A program made the translations under genes and the position numbers. The notes under the pieces were generated by a model. The model was given only the letters and a program-made list of their open reading frames with translations. It was not told the origin of the DNA and made no database searches. This document shows, piece by piece, positions 1 to 9,201 of a stretch of DNA of 64,000 bases (within the stretch, counting starts at the first letter, position 1; every line of letters starts with the position of its first letter). Source of the DNA: QHXQ01 sp963788965 (lineage in GTDB: Bacteria; Acidobacteriota; Blastocatellia; Pyrinomonadales; Pyrinomonadaceae). The DNA is taken from positions 1,240,001 to 1,304,000 of the forward strand of contig CAWBIK010000006.1 in assembly GCA_963788965.1 (NCBI GenBank). Direction: 5' to 3'.

Positions 1-1238
1 TAAGTCAGCAGGTTGCGCGCCAGTTCCGGGTGCAAGCCGCGACTTAAGAGATAGAACAACTCATCTTCTTCGAGTTGGCCCACGGTCGCGCCGTGCGCGC
101 ACTTTACGTCGTCGGCGAAAATCTCAAGCTGTGGCTTGGTGTCAACGCGTGCTTCCGCAGAGAGCAGCAGGTTCTTGTTCGTCTGCTGCGCGTCGGTCTG
201 TTGCGCGCCCGCGTGGACAAAGACCTTGCCGTTGAAGACGGCGCGCGACTTGCCATCAAGGATGCCCTTGTAGAGTTGGCGACTCACGCAATGCGGCGCA
301 ACGTGGCCGATGAGCGAATGCGTGTCGGCGTGCTGACCCGTGCCGACGAGATAGAGGCCGTCAACCGCGCACTCCGCGCCCGCGTGCGCGAGTTGCACGT
401 TGATGCCGTGGCGCGAGAGCCGCGCGCCGAGCGTGATCGTGGTCAAATCGTAGAAGCTGCTGCGTTCGAGTTGCGCCTGCGTGTTGGCGATGTGAAAAGC
501 CTGCTCGCTCTCGCGCTGCACCTTGTAGTGCGTGACGCGTGCGTTCTCGCCGACGAAGACTTCGACCACTGAATTTGTGAAATACGTGCCGTCGCCCAAT
601 GCCTCGTGGCTCTCGATGATCGTCGCGGCGCTCTCGCGCTCGGCGACGACAAGCACGCGCGGAAACATGGCCGCGCCGGTCGCGCTTGCCGCATCCGTCA
701 CGAACAGCAGTTGCAGCGGCGCAGTCAATTGCGCGCCCTTCTGCAAATAGACGAACGCGCCGTGGTTGACAAAGGCCGTGTTCAGCGCCGTGAAGCCGTC
801 TGTATGTTCGTCAACGCTCGCCGCACGGGCAAGATGCGCGTGCAGGACGGCTTCGTGGTCGCCCGTCAGCGCGTCCGCCAAGTTAGCGACGAAGACGCCC
901 GCAGGCAGCGCATCGAGCGCAGACAGTTGCGGTTGATAGCTGCCGTTGACAAAGACGAGACAACTCTGCCGCGACTCTGCATAGATAGACGCGGCAACTA
1001 TATCAGGCGTCGCTTGCCGTTGGTCCGCATCGCGCGAGGGCGTGAACGAGCCGCGCGCGATGGGCGCAACGTTCGTGTACTTCCAATCTTCTTCGTCTAT
1101 GGTCGGGAAGCCCGCCTGCTCAAAACGGGCCAGCGCGTCCGCGCGCAGCCGCGCGAGCCACGCAGGCTCTGTGCGCGCTGCCTGCGCGCTGCCAAAGGCG
1201 GCCGCGTATTCGTTCTGTTCTTTAATCGCTTGTGCCAT
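1..1238 (-). CDS. sufD: SufD, Fe-S cluster assembly scaffold protein (3' end off the left edge)
   Basis: Reading the minus strand from an ATG at 1238 gives an uninterrupted frame to the window edge (about 412 codons), beginning MAQAIKEQNEYAAAF and containing EEDWKYTNVAPI, a typical SufD N-terminal motif. Near the edge are LDGKSRAVFNGKVFVHAGAQ and then VKCAHGATVGQLEEDELFYL, the conserved SufD/SufB beta-helix end. SufD pairs with SufB and SufC in the SUF machinery, which builds Fe-S clusters in the cytoplasm. It lies 17 nt after sufC in the same orientation. No frameshift is seen. Family length is about 420-450 residues, so only a short C-terminal piece is missing. Confidence 0.93.
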   Translation of the reverse strand, partial: MAQAIKEQNEYAAAFGSAQAARTEPAWLARLRADALARFEQAGFPTIDEEDWKYTNVAPIARGSFTPSRDADQRQATPDIVAASIYAESRQSCLVFVNGSYQPQLSALDALPAGVFVANLADALTGDHEAVLHAHLARAASVDEHTDGFTALNTAFVNHGAFVYLQKGAQLTAPLQLLFVTDAASATGAAMFPRVLVVAERESAATIIESHEALGDGTYFTNSVVEVFVGENARVTHYKVQRESEQAFHIANTQAQLERSSFYDLTTITLGARLSRHGINVQLAHAGAECAVDGLYLVGTGQHADTHSLIGHVAPHCVSRQLYKGILDGKSRAVFNGKVFVHAGAQQTDAQQTNKNLLLSAEARVDTKPQLEIFADDVKCAHGATVGQLEEDELFYLLSRGLHPELARNLLT

Positions 1239-1255
1239 CACGTCCCTGCATCAAC

Positions 1256-2029
1256 TCACGCACCGGCGGTGACGACAGCGTCAGCGCCCTGCTCCTTGAT
1301 CCAATCATAGCCCTTCTCTTCCAACGCCAGCGCCAGTTCCTTACCACCCGAACGCACGATGCGCCCACGATAGAGGACGTGAACGAAGTCGGGCACGATG
1401 TAGTTCAAGAGCCGCTGGTAGTGTGTAACGAGCATGATGGCATTGTCGGGCGTGCGCAGATGATTGACACCATCGGCGACGATGCGCAGCGCGTCGATGT
1501 CGAGGCCGGAGTCTGTCTCGTCCAGCACGGCCAGCTTTGGTTCAAGCACGGCCATCTGCAAAATCTCGTTGCGCTTCTTCTCGCCGCCGGAAAAACCTTC
1601 GTTGACCGAGCGCGACATGAGCGCCGCATCCATCTCGACGATCTTGGCGCGCTCCTTCAACAGGTCTTTGAACTCAAGCGGATCAAGTTCTTCCTCGCCC
1701 AGATGCTTGCGCTTCTCATTGTAGGCGAGCCGCAGAAATTGCGCGTTCGATACGCCCGGCACTTCGACCGGGTATTGGAACGCGAGGAAGACGCCCGCGC
1801 GGGCGCGCTCGTCCGGCGCAAGTTCAAACAGGTTCTGACCTTCGTACAGCACTTCGCCCGCGGTCACCACGTAAGCCGGATGGCCCGCCAGCACCTTCGC
1901 CAACGTGGACTTGCCCGACCCGTTCGGCCCCATGATGGCGTGGACCTCGCCCTTGTTGACCGTCAGACTGAGGCCGCGCAAAATCTCTTTGCCCTCGACG
2001 GTCGCATGCAGATTGCGTATCTCTAACAC
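1256..2029 (-). CDS. sufC: SufC, ATPase of the SUF Fe-S assembly complex
   Basis: This 257-residue protein is an ABC-type ATPase with Walker A GPNGSGKST near residue 34, the signature SGGEKKR and Walker B LAVLDETDSGLD, all in the SufC form. SufC powers conformational change of the SufB-SufD scaffold; it is cytosolic and not a transporter. The length is close to the usual 245-260 residues. It sits between sufB and sufD on the same strand with short gaps (45 and 17 nt), so the three are almost certainly one operon. Nothing is missing or broken. Confidence 0.97.
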   Translation of the reverse strand: MLEIRNLHATVEGKEILRGLSLTVNKGEVHAIMGPNGSGKSTLAKVLAGHPAYVVTAGEVLYEGQNLFELAPDERARAGVFLAFQYPVEVPGVSNAQFLRLAYNEKRKHLGEEELDPLEFKDLLKERAKIVEMDAALMSRSVNEGFSGGEKKRNEILQMAVLEPKLAVLDETDSGLDIDALRIVADGVNHLRTPDNAIMLVTHYQRLLNYIVPDFVHVLYRGRIVRSGGKELALALEEKGYDWIKEQGADAVVTAGA

Positions 2030-2074
2030 GATAAATTCACTCCGTAACTTTATAGCTTAGCTGCTCAAAGGCGC

Positions 2075-3511
2075 TTAGCCGACGCTGCCTTCGAGCTTCA
2101 TGCCGAGCAACTTTTGCGCTTCGACGGCGAACTCCATCGGCAGTTCGCGGAACACGTCTTTGCAAAAGCCGTTGATGATTAATGAAACCGCGTCCTCTTG
2201 CGAGATGCCGCGCTGCATCAAGTAGAAGAGTTGATCTTCGCTGATGCGCGAGGTCGTCGCTTCATGCTCGACGCGCGCCGTGTTGTTCAAGACTTCAATG
2301 TAGGGGAACGTGTTCGCGCCGCAGCGGTCGCCGATAAGCAGCGAGTCGCACTGCGTATAGTTGCGCGCGCCCTCTGCGCCCGGCAGCATCTTAACCAACC
2401 CGCGATAGCTGTTATTCGACTTGCCAGCGGAGATGCCCTTCGAGATGATCGTCGAACTGGTATTCTTGCCGATGTGGATCATCTTCGTGCCGGTGTCGGC
2501 CTGCTGCATGTGGTTCGTCACCGCGACCGAGTAGAACTCGCCGACGGAGTTGTCGCCCTGCAAGATGCACGACGGGTACTTCCAAGTGATCGCCGAGCCG
2601 GTTTCAACCTGTGTCCACGAAATTTTTGAGTTGCGTCCCGCGCACTTGCCGCGCTTCGTGACGAAGTTATAGATGCCGCCCTTGCCCGTCTCATCGCCCG
2701 CGTACCAGTTCTGCACGGTCGAGTATTTGATCTCGGCATCGTCGAGCGCGACGAGTTCGACCACGGCTGCGTGCAGTTGATTGCGGTCGAACTTCGGGGC
2801 CGTGCAACCCTCCAAGTAGCTAACGTGTGCGCCCTCTTCGGCGACGATGAGTGTGCGCTCGAACTGGCCGGACTCGGAGTTGTTGATGCGGAAGTAGGTG
2901 GACAACTCCATCGGGCAGCGCACGCCCTTCGGGATGAAGCAGAACGAACCGTCGGAGAAGACCGCGCTGTTCAAGGCCGCGAAGTAGTTGTCGTTCACGG
3001 GCACGACTGAGCCAAGATATTTCTTCACCAGATCGGGATAATCTCTGATCGCTTCGGTGAACGAACAGAAGATAACGCCGTGCTTTTTAAGTTTCTCTTT
3101 GTACGTCGTGGCCACGGAGACAGAATCGAAGACCGCATCCACCGCGACGTTTGCCAACTGCTTCTGCTCTGTGAGCGGAATGCCGAGCTTCTCGAACGTG
3201 CGCAACAGTTCGGGATCAACTTCGTCCAAGCTCGCCTTCATCGCCTTCTGCTTCGGCGCGCTGTAGTAGATCAAATCCTGATAATCGACTTCCGGGTACG
3301 TGACGTTCGGCCAGTGCTTTGGCTCGGTCATCTTGAGCCACTGGCGATAAGCCTTGAGCCGAAACTCAAGCATCCAGTCCGGCTCTTGCTTCTTCTCGAC
3401 GATCAGCCGGATGGTATCTTCGCTCAAGCCCTTCGGGATCACGTCCGACTCGATGTCGGTCACGAAGCCGTACTTGTATTCTTTGTTGGTCAGCAGTTCG
3501 AGTGTGCTCAT
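2075..3511 (-). CDS. sufB: SufB, Fe-S cluster assembly scaffold
   Basis: The 478-residue product has the SufB hallmarks: an N-terminal PKGLSEDTIRLI segment, VATTYKEKLKKHGVIFCSF, FIPKGVRCPMELSTYFRIN, and the C-terminal block NYTQCDSLLIGDRCGANTFP, whose first Cys corresponds to the conserved cluster-assembly cysteine of the family, followed by VEHEATTSRISEDQLFYL. SufB receives sulfur and assembles the nascent cluster with SufC and SufD. It is the first structural gene after the Rrf2 regulator at 3583-4059, which lies 71 nt upstream on the same strand. Confidence 0.97.
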   Translation of the reverse strand: MSTLELLTNKEYKYGFVTDIESDVIPKGLSEDTIRLIVEKKQEPDWMLEFRLKAYRQWLKMTEPKHWPNVTYPEVDYQDLIYYSAPKQKAMKASLDEVDPELLRTFEKLGIPLTEQKQLANVAVDAVFDSVSVATTYKEKLKKHGVIFCSFTEAIRDYPDLVKKYLGSVVPVNDNYFAALNSAVFSDGSFCFIPKGVRCPMELSTYFRINNSESGQFERTLIVAEEGAHVSYLEGCTAPKFDRNQLHAAVVELVALDDAEIKYSTVQNWYAGDETGKGGIYNFVTKRGKCAGRNSKISWTQVETGSAITWKYPSCILQGDNSVGEFYSVAVTNHMQQADTGTKMIHIGKNTSSTIISKGISAGKSNNSYRGLVKMLPGAEGARNYTQCDSLLIGDRCGANTFPYIEVLNNTARVEHEATTSRISEDQLFYLMQRGISQEDAVSLIINGFCKDVFRELPMEFAVEAQKLLGMKLEGSVG

Positions 3512-3582
3512 TGCTTTTCTCAGTCAACCGTCAAATGATTCCGATATTCAAGCTGCGCTGCACGTCTGTCAGTTTCAGCCGC

Positions 3583-4059
3583 TCAGCGCGTCGTCGCTAT
3601 GTGGCGCGGCAATGCATGAATCTTGTGCAGCGTGTTCTCGACCTTCGCTTCAGTGCCGAGCAGTTGCGCCAGCGTGATGTTCTGTAGCGCCTGCTGCACA
3701 ATGTCGTGCAGGCCGACGATGACGGGCCGGATGCCGCAGTTGCCCGTATGCACGCAAGCGTCTAGGACGCCCGTGTAGCTCTTGCAATGACCGGCGAGCA
3801 CGTCGTCGTCCAAGACCTTGATGATCTCGCTCAGGTGTATCTCGCTGGCGGGACGCGCAAGCCGGTAGCCGCCCTTCGTGCCGCGAATCGACCTGACCAG
3901 TCCGGCCTTATTCAAAATCCACATCAGCTTGCCCGCGTTCGCCACGGAGATACCTTCCCGCTGCGCGATCTGCGCGAGCGTCAGGTATTCGTCCGCCGTC
4001 AACGGCGCAAGCTGCAACAGGCAACGCAGCCCATACTCTTCTTGTGCGGACACTTTCAT
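3583..4059 (-). CDS. Rrf2-family transcriptional regulator (IscR/SufR-like)
   Basis: I start this at the ATG at 4059, giving MKVSAQEEYGLRCLLQLA, because GGGAG lies 8 nt upstream; an in-frame ATG 16 codons earlier (4107) falls in the promoter region. The winged-helix N-terminus and the LSEIIKVLDDD segment are typical of Rrf2 proteins. Three cysteines (C-x9-C-x5-C) sit where IscR-type regulators bind a [2Fe-2S] cluster. It is upstream of and co-oriented with sufBCD, so it probably senses Fe-S status and controls the operon. A dyad overlaps its own -35 element (separate entry), suggesting autoregulation. Whether it is called IscR or SufR cannot be settled here. Confidence 0.9.
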   Translation of the reverse strand: MKVSAQEEYGLRCLLQLAPLTADEYLTLAQIAQREGISVANAGKLMWILNKAGLVRSIRGTKGGYRLARPASEIHLSEIIKVLDDDVLAGHCKSYTGVLDACVHTGNCGIRPVIVGLHDIVQQALQNITLAQLLGTEAKVENTLHKIHALPRHIATTR

Positions 4060-4105
4060 AACGCACGCTCCCAAATCAACCGCCACTTCCGCAAGCAACG
4101 TGAGC

Positions 4106-4135
4106 ATTATAAGAGAAACCTTACTTTTAAGTCAA
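4106..4135 (-). promoter_or_regulatory. Promoter of the rrf2-sufBCD operon with overlapping dyad
   Basis: On the minus strand TTGACT (4130-4135) and TATAAT (4106-4111) are separated by 18 nt. The dyad ACTT-AA-AAGT (4123-4132) covers the downstream half of the -35 hexamer and the start of the spacer, which is where a repressor of the Rrf2 type would block RNA polymerase. The promoter is read directly from the sequence; the operator role is inferred. Confidence 0.7.
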
Positions 4136-4240
4136 GATTAGGGAAGGTCGTGGCCGGGGACGCCGATTTAGTTGGGCCGAAAGGGGTAATCTGTGGTAAC
4201 AATAGCCTTCGTAAATTCATCATTGGAGTCTAAGGTCAAC

Positions 4241-4888
4241 ATGTCAACGCCCCCTGTCACCTGTGGCGACAACCAGCCCTTCACGGGCCAGAACACGCGC
4301 GCCAACCTCGAACGACTGCTCAACGAGATGATCGAGCGCCCCGAATCGCGCGCCGAAATCACGCGCGAGCTAGAGGAATTATACGGACAAGACAAAGCGG
4401 TCATGGTGCTGGACATGACCGGCTTTTCGCGCACCACGCACCAGCACGGCATCGTCCCGTTCCTGCTCATGATTCACCAGATGCGTCTGGTCGCGTGCCC
4501 GTGTGTGCAAGAGGAAGGCGGGCAACTGTTGAAGGCCGAGGCCGACAATCTGTTCTGCCTGTTCGATTCGGTCGCCGACGCCGTGCGCGCCAGCCAGAAG
4601 ATCACGCGCCACCTACGCACCGCTAATCGCCTGCTGCCCGAAGAACACAGGCTCTACGTCTCCATCGGCATCGGCTACGGGCGCATCCTCAACATCGAGA
4701 ATCACGATCTGTTCGGCAACGAGGTCAACCTCTCGTCCAAACTCGGCGAAGACGTGGCCCAGATGGGCGACATTCTGCTGACGGCCGCAGCGCGCGCGCA
4801 GCTACAAGACCCCGGCATCGAATGCCGCGAAGAGACGATCAGCATCTCCGGGCTTGAGCTAGCCTACTTTAGCGTCCAGCCGAAGTGA
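4241..4888 (+). CDS. Class III nucleotide cyclase-like domain protein, possibly catalytically degenerate
   Basis: The ATG at 4241 (MSTPPVTCG) is preferred over the in-frame start at 4193 because GGAG lies upstream at 4225-4228. The 215-residue protein is mostly one cyclase-homology domain: LDMTGFS supplies the first metal Asp, KAEADNLFCLF the second, and GNEVNLSSKLGED aligns with the GxxVNxAARLE loop. In that loop the transition-state Asn is kept but the Arg is replaced by Lys, so activity is doubtful. No membrane or sensor domain is attached. It is followed 154 nt later by a complete CHASE2-cyclase and may regulate it or be a relict. Confidence 0.75.
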   Translation: MSTPPVTCGDNQPFTGQNTRANLERLLNEMIERPESRAEITRELEELYGQDKAVMVLDMTGFSRTTHQHGIVPFLLMIHQMRLVACPCVQEEGGQLLKAEADNLFCLFDSVADAVRASQKITRHLRTANRLLPEEHRLYVSIGIGYGRILNIENHDLFGNEVNLSSKLGEDVAQMGDILLTAAARAQLQDPGIECREETISISGLELAYFSVQPK

Positions 4889-5042
4889 GCCTCGGCCGGT
4901 TTAATTGACCGCGTTGCGGACGGGCGTTACAATCGCGCGCCTGAGAAACCTGCGCGGGCGCATGTAGGCACAACCCGTCCACGAATCCGTTCAGCCGCAA
5001 CCAATCGCCCGCGCGCACTAGTCCGGCACGTCAATTCAACTT

Positions 5043-7066
5043 ATGTCTAATCGTCGCAAACTAAATCTGCCGTCGTACCTGTTGCGTGAATGGTATTGGG
5101 CGCTAGCCATCGGCCTCGCCGTCGTTATCTGGGGGGCGCTGGTCCTCGCCATGTACCCGATGACGGACGCGAACGGTAAGTTCACCTCTTATCCATACGG
5201 GTTGGTCACGCCGCTCGAAGAGTTCGGTCTAGACATCTTGTTCCAGATGCGCAACGTGGCCCACCCCGACCGGCTTGAACGCGGCCAGAAAGAGCCAATC
5301 ACGATCATCGGCGTGGACGAAGCGACAATCCGCGCGAAAAAATACCGGCTGCAAAATTGGCCGCGCAGCTATTACGCGCAACTGATCGACCGCGCGAGTC
5401 AGGGCGGCGCAAGCGTCATCGGCGTGGACGTGTACTTTAGCGAGGCGGGCGGGATGGGCGCGGAGTACAAGGCGGACGATCAGAAGTTGATCGATTCCAT
5501 CAACAACGCCGGCAACGTCGTCATCGTTAAGAAGCTGCCCGAAGGCGGCTCGGAAGCCATCGACCCGCTGCCTGAGTTTGCCGAGGCCGTCTGGCCGTCG
5601 GCTTCGCCGATCTACCGTCTGACAGCGACGCCGTTCGTCGCACCGCCTATCTCTTCCGCGCGAACGCGCAAGGCGAGCCTGAGTCGAGCTTCGCCAATTA
5701 CATCGCGCAACTCTACACCGAGCAGCCGTTCGTCGATTTGAAAGATGGCAAGGCCGGACTGGGCGACCGCGTCCTCGCGCTGCGCAACGACGCGACCATG
5801 CAGATCGACTTCCGCCGCCGCACCCCCGGCTTCCGCTACATTTCGGCGGGCGACATTCTCTTCAAAGACCCGGCGCAGATTCCCGACGAGTTATTCAAAG
5901 ACAGAATCGTCTTGATCGGCGCAACCAACAACGACGCGCCCGATCTCTTTCCCACACCGTTCTACAAGCCGGGCCTGATCGCTACCTTCTGGTCGCGCGT
6001 GCGCAATCGCCACATCGACACTACGCCTGCGCTCATGCCCGGCGTCGAGATTCACGCCAACATCATTGCGACGATGCTCTTCGGCGAATACCTGCGCCAA
6101 GTCTCTTACACGCAACGCGTGTTGATGCTCTTCGTCGTGATCGGGCTGGTGACGCTGGCGGTCTTCAAGTTCCGCGCGTCGCTCGGCGCGTTGACCGTGC
6201 TGGTGGTCGCTACCGGCGTGCTTATGATCTCCGTCTCGGCATTTAACCGGCGCGCAATCATCCTGCCGTTGATGACTTCGGAGTTGGGCATCAGCGTGCT
6301 GGCGCTCTCCGGCTTCCTGCTGCGCTACGCACACGAACGCGCCGTGCGCGAGGAGAAAGAGGCCGAGCGCGCACAGATCATGGACATCTTCGCGCGTTGC
6401 GTCTCGCCCGAAGTCGCCGACACGCTCTGGGAACAACGCCAAGACTTACGCCTCGGCGGCGAACGTCGCACCGTCACGCTGATCTTCACGGACATACGCG
6501 GCTTCACCACCCTCTCCGAATCGGTCAACTCCGAGATCGTCGTCGGCTGGCTCAACGAATACTTCAGCCGCATGCACAAGATCATCGCGGCCTACGGCGG
6601 GCACATCAACAAGTACATCGGCGACGGCTTGATGATCGTCTTTGGCGCACCCGTCGCGCGCGGCGACACGCTCGAAGCGCGCGCGGCCGTCGCCTGCGGC
6701 CTTGAGATGCTCGAAGAGGTCAAGCGCATCAATCAGGACTGGGAAAGCACGGGCCGCCCGCACATTGCCATCGGCGTCGGCATCCACACAGGCGTCGGCA
6801 CGTGCGGTGTCGTCGGCGCTGAAGGTCGCCTTGAATACACCATCATCGGCGACACCGTGAACCTCGCCGCGCGGCTCGAATCCACGACCAAAGAAAAGGG
6901 CGTCCCCATTCTGATCAGCGACACGACCGCCCAACTACTCGGTCAGGACTACGAGACACAACCATTAGGCGACGTGCTCGTCAAAGGCAAGACGCTTAAC
7001 ACGACCGTCTTCACCGTCAAAAAGGCCGAACGCAAACGCACCGCCGAACTCGCCCCGGTCGCATGA
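5043..7066 (+). CDS. CHASE2-domain adenylate/guanylate cyclase (one frameshift)
   Basis: Two reading frames join into one protein of about 674 residues if one base is restored near 5590-5597; the shifted frame then continues VGFADLPSDSD into YLFRANAQGEPESSFANY. An N-terminal membrane helix (about residues 18-38) precedes an extracytoplasmic CHASE2 sensor (PITIIGVDEATI, GVDVYFSE, RIVLIGATNNDAPDLF). Hydrophobic helices follow, then a C-terminal class III cyclase domain with all catalytic elements: TDIRGFTTLSE, HINKYIGDGLMIVF and TIIGDTVNLAARLES. It probably makes cAMP in response to an external signal. The break looks like an assembly error because both halves are conserved. Confidence 0.88.
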
Positions 7067-7080
7067 TCACAGGCCGGAAA

Positions 7081-7127
7081 AGTTTTACGCCCGCGTGAGA
7101 GAGCATTACTCACGCGGGCGTAAAACT
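7081..7127. terminator. Bidirectional hairpin terminator
   Basis: A perfect 18-bp inverted repeat (7081-7098 and 7110-7127, loop of 11 nt) lies between the convergent cyclase gene and fbp gene. The arm AGTTTTACGCCCGCGTGA is flanked by A/T bases, so the hairpin can terminate both transcripts. Confidence 0.8.
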
Positions 7128-7146
7128 TCAGGTTTGACTGTTGCCT

Positions 7147-9087
7147 TTACTTTTCTAACAACGCGCCTTCTTCGTAAGCGCGCACAAGCCGTTCGAGTGC
7201 GCTCAAGCGTTGGCGTGTGGCTTCGCCTTCTTCGGTGTCGGCGACGAGGCGTGGGCGGTCGTAGGCCCGGATGGTGGAGACGTTGGGCACGATGTCCGCG
7301 CCTGCTGTAATCGCGTCGGCGATTGATTCAAAGTGATGATGCTCGGCGAGGGCGACGCGTTCGGGCGCGAGGATGAGCGTATAGCCACGGTCGCCGTAGG
7401 CTTCGGAGAACGCGCCGTCAATCGTCACCGCGCCGCCGCCCGTCTTCACCGGCGTCTCGCCTTTCTCAACCTTCACAGGCACGTGCCCGTTCACGATCAA
7501 GCCATGCTCGGCGACACCGAACTCGGTGCAGACGCGGCGGCAAAACTCCGCGTCGTGAATCAATTTGAAGTACGGATTCTTATGCTCCTTGCGCGCTTCT
7601 TTGTCTGCGATAAAGTAACTTTCAAACGTCGCCATGCGATCTTTGCCGAACAGCGGCGAGCGCGCACCCGTCCATAGATACCAGAGCCAGTCCGCGTCTG
7701 CGCCCGCCGCTTGCGCGCCTTTGCGAAACGCGCGGCGCACAACCGAGTCGAGCGCGTCGTATAGCGCGCGCCCGGCGTGCTCGTGCCCGTCCACGGTCAA
7801 CGATAAAAACTCGCCCTGCTCGTCCACAGGAATGCAGCCGTGAAAGATCAACGCGTGATCGCGCCTGAGCCACATCGCGCCGTGCCGCACGACGAACGAC
7901 ATGTGCTGCCACAAACGACTGCTTGCGATGAACGACTGGCGCAAGCGATCCATGCACACGCGCTCCTCAGCAGACAACGCATAAGGATCAGCCGGGTCTA
8001 TGGTTGGCAGATGCGCGTCGAGCAGCGGGTAGATGCGCCCGTCTATGTCAATCGTTTGCGCCGCGAAGTTGATCCGGTGCAGCAGGTTGCGCGCTTCCAT
8101 CTGCCATTCGGGATGACGCAATGCGACCTGTCCTTCGAGTTTGAACTGGATGATCGCAATCGCCTTCTGCATCCGCGCCATCAACAGGTCGTCGCGCAAG
8201 CCCGTGCCCTTCGTCTTGAAGCACTCGGCCGGGTCGTCTGCGTAAACTGTGCGCGCGAGTTTTTCTAACGGCGTGATGATCAACCCGTAGCCTTCTTCGA
8301 GTTGCGACAGCCGCCGGTAACGCAGCGAGATGCGCAGCACGGTTGCGATCAACGCCTCTTGCCCCAGACACGCGCCCATCCAAGAAGCGTCGTGATTGCC
8401 CCACGTAAACGCGACGTGCGGTTGCTCCAACAAGTAATCGAGCACCTTGTCCATGCGCGGCCCACGGTCGCCGAGATCGCCCGCGACCACGATCTCCGCA
8501 ATCGTCAGATCGCGCACCAGCCGCGAAGCCGCGCGCACGGCGGCCAAGTCGCGGTCGTGCGCCGCGAAGGCGTCGAGCATGGCATTGACATAAGTTTGCT
8601 CGCGGCCCGTCAAAGGTTCGTCGTGCAGTTCCGCGAACAGTTCGGCGTATTCGGGCGACAGCAGCGCCGTGACCTGCGCGCGGCGATAGTTGCGCGCCAG
8701 CACGCGCACCAACTCGAATTGCAGGCGCAACGTCTGCCGCACCCACGCGCGCCGCCACCCGGCGTCCGCCAACTCCGTGCGCTTGTACTCGATGAACTCG
8801 CGCGGGTAGTAGAGCACGGCCAGCAGGTGTTGCTGTTCTTCGTCCGTCAGCCGCGTCTTGAACAAGTCGTTGACGAGCGGGCGCAACGAACCGGACGCGT
8901 TGTTGATGATGTGGCGCAGCTTCTTATATTCGCCATGCACGTCGCTGACCACATGCACGACACCTTTCGGCAATGCCAGCGCGGCATGCAGCGCAGCCGC
9001 CTCGGCAAGCGCCGCATCGGCCGTCGGATAGTTCTGCGCGAGCGCGTTTAAAAGCGTCATCTCCGCGCCGTCTAATGAAGCTGGCAT
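7147..9087 (-). CDS. fbp: Fructose-1,6-bisphosphatase, class III
   Basis: The 646-residue product matches the long class III FBPase family (about 640 residues) built on a metallophosphatase core: VHVVSDVHGEYKKL, VVAGDLGDRGPRMDKVL, TWGNHDASWMGA and, near the C-terminus, VNGHVPVKVEKGE. It hydrolyses fructose-1,6-bisphosphate to fructose-6-phosphate in gluconeogenesis and sugar recycling. The start at 9087 has AAAAGG 7 nt upstream. It is intact and lies downstream of the glycosidase gene at the end of the carbon-metabolism block, separated by a 29-bp inverted repeat. Class III FBPases are best known from Firmicutes. Confidence 0.93.
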   Translation of the reverse strand: MPASLDGAEMTLLNALAQNYPTADAALAEAAALHAALALPKGVVHVVSDVHGEYKKLRHIINNASGSLRPLVNDLFKTRLTDEEQQHLLAVLYYPREFIEYKRTELADAGWRRAWVRQTLRLQFELVRVLARNYRRAQVTALLSPEYAELFAELHDEPLTGREQTYVNAMLDAFAAHDRDLAAVRAASRLVRDLTIAEIVVAGDLGDRGPRMDKVLDYLLEQPHVAFTWGNHDASWMGACLGQEALIATVLRISLRYRRLSQLEEGYGLIITPLEKLARTVYADDPAECFKTKGTGLRDDLLMARMQKAIAIIQFKLEGQVALRHPEWQMEARNLLHRINFAAQTIDIDGRIYPLLDAHLPTIDPADPYALSAEERVCMDRLRQSFIASSRLWQHMSFVVRHGAMWLRRDHALIFHGCIPVDEQGEFLSLTVDGHEHAGRALYDALDSVVRRAFRKGAQAAGADADWLWYLWTGARSPLFGKDRMATFESYFIADKEARKEHKNPYFKLIHDAEFCRRVCTEFGVAEHGLIVNGHVPVKVEKGETPVKTGGGAVTIDGAFSEAYGDRGYTLILAPERVALAEHHHFESIADAITAGADIVPNVSTIRAYDRPRLVADTEEGEATRQRLSALERLVRAYEEGALLEK

Positions 9088-9101
9088 ATTAAAACCTTTT
9101 C

Positions 9102-9197
9102 ATTGCGGAATGCGGATTTCGGATTGCGGAATGATGAACAAAACCCGGATCAACTTTTTATCCGTTAATCCGCAATCCGCAATCCGCATTCCGCAAT
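9102..9197. repeat. 29-bp inverted repeat of GCGGATT-type units
   Basis: Left arm 9102-9130 and right arm 9169-9197 are complementary over 29 nt with one mismatch and are built from tandem GCGGATT/GCGGAAT units. The repeat lies between the glycosidase and fbp. The same unit recurs at 40688-40766, so this is a dispersed intergenic element that may work as a terminator or RNA stabiliser. Confidence 0.75.
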
Positions 9198-9201
9198 TCT
9201 A

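Noticed and set aside
75..2026. Long plus-strand open frames opposite sufD and sufC
   Set aside because: They are antisense shadows in high-GC DNA; the minus strand encodes unmistakable SufD and SufC proteins.
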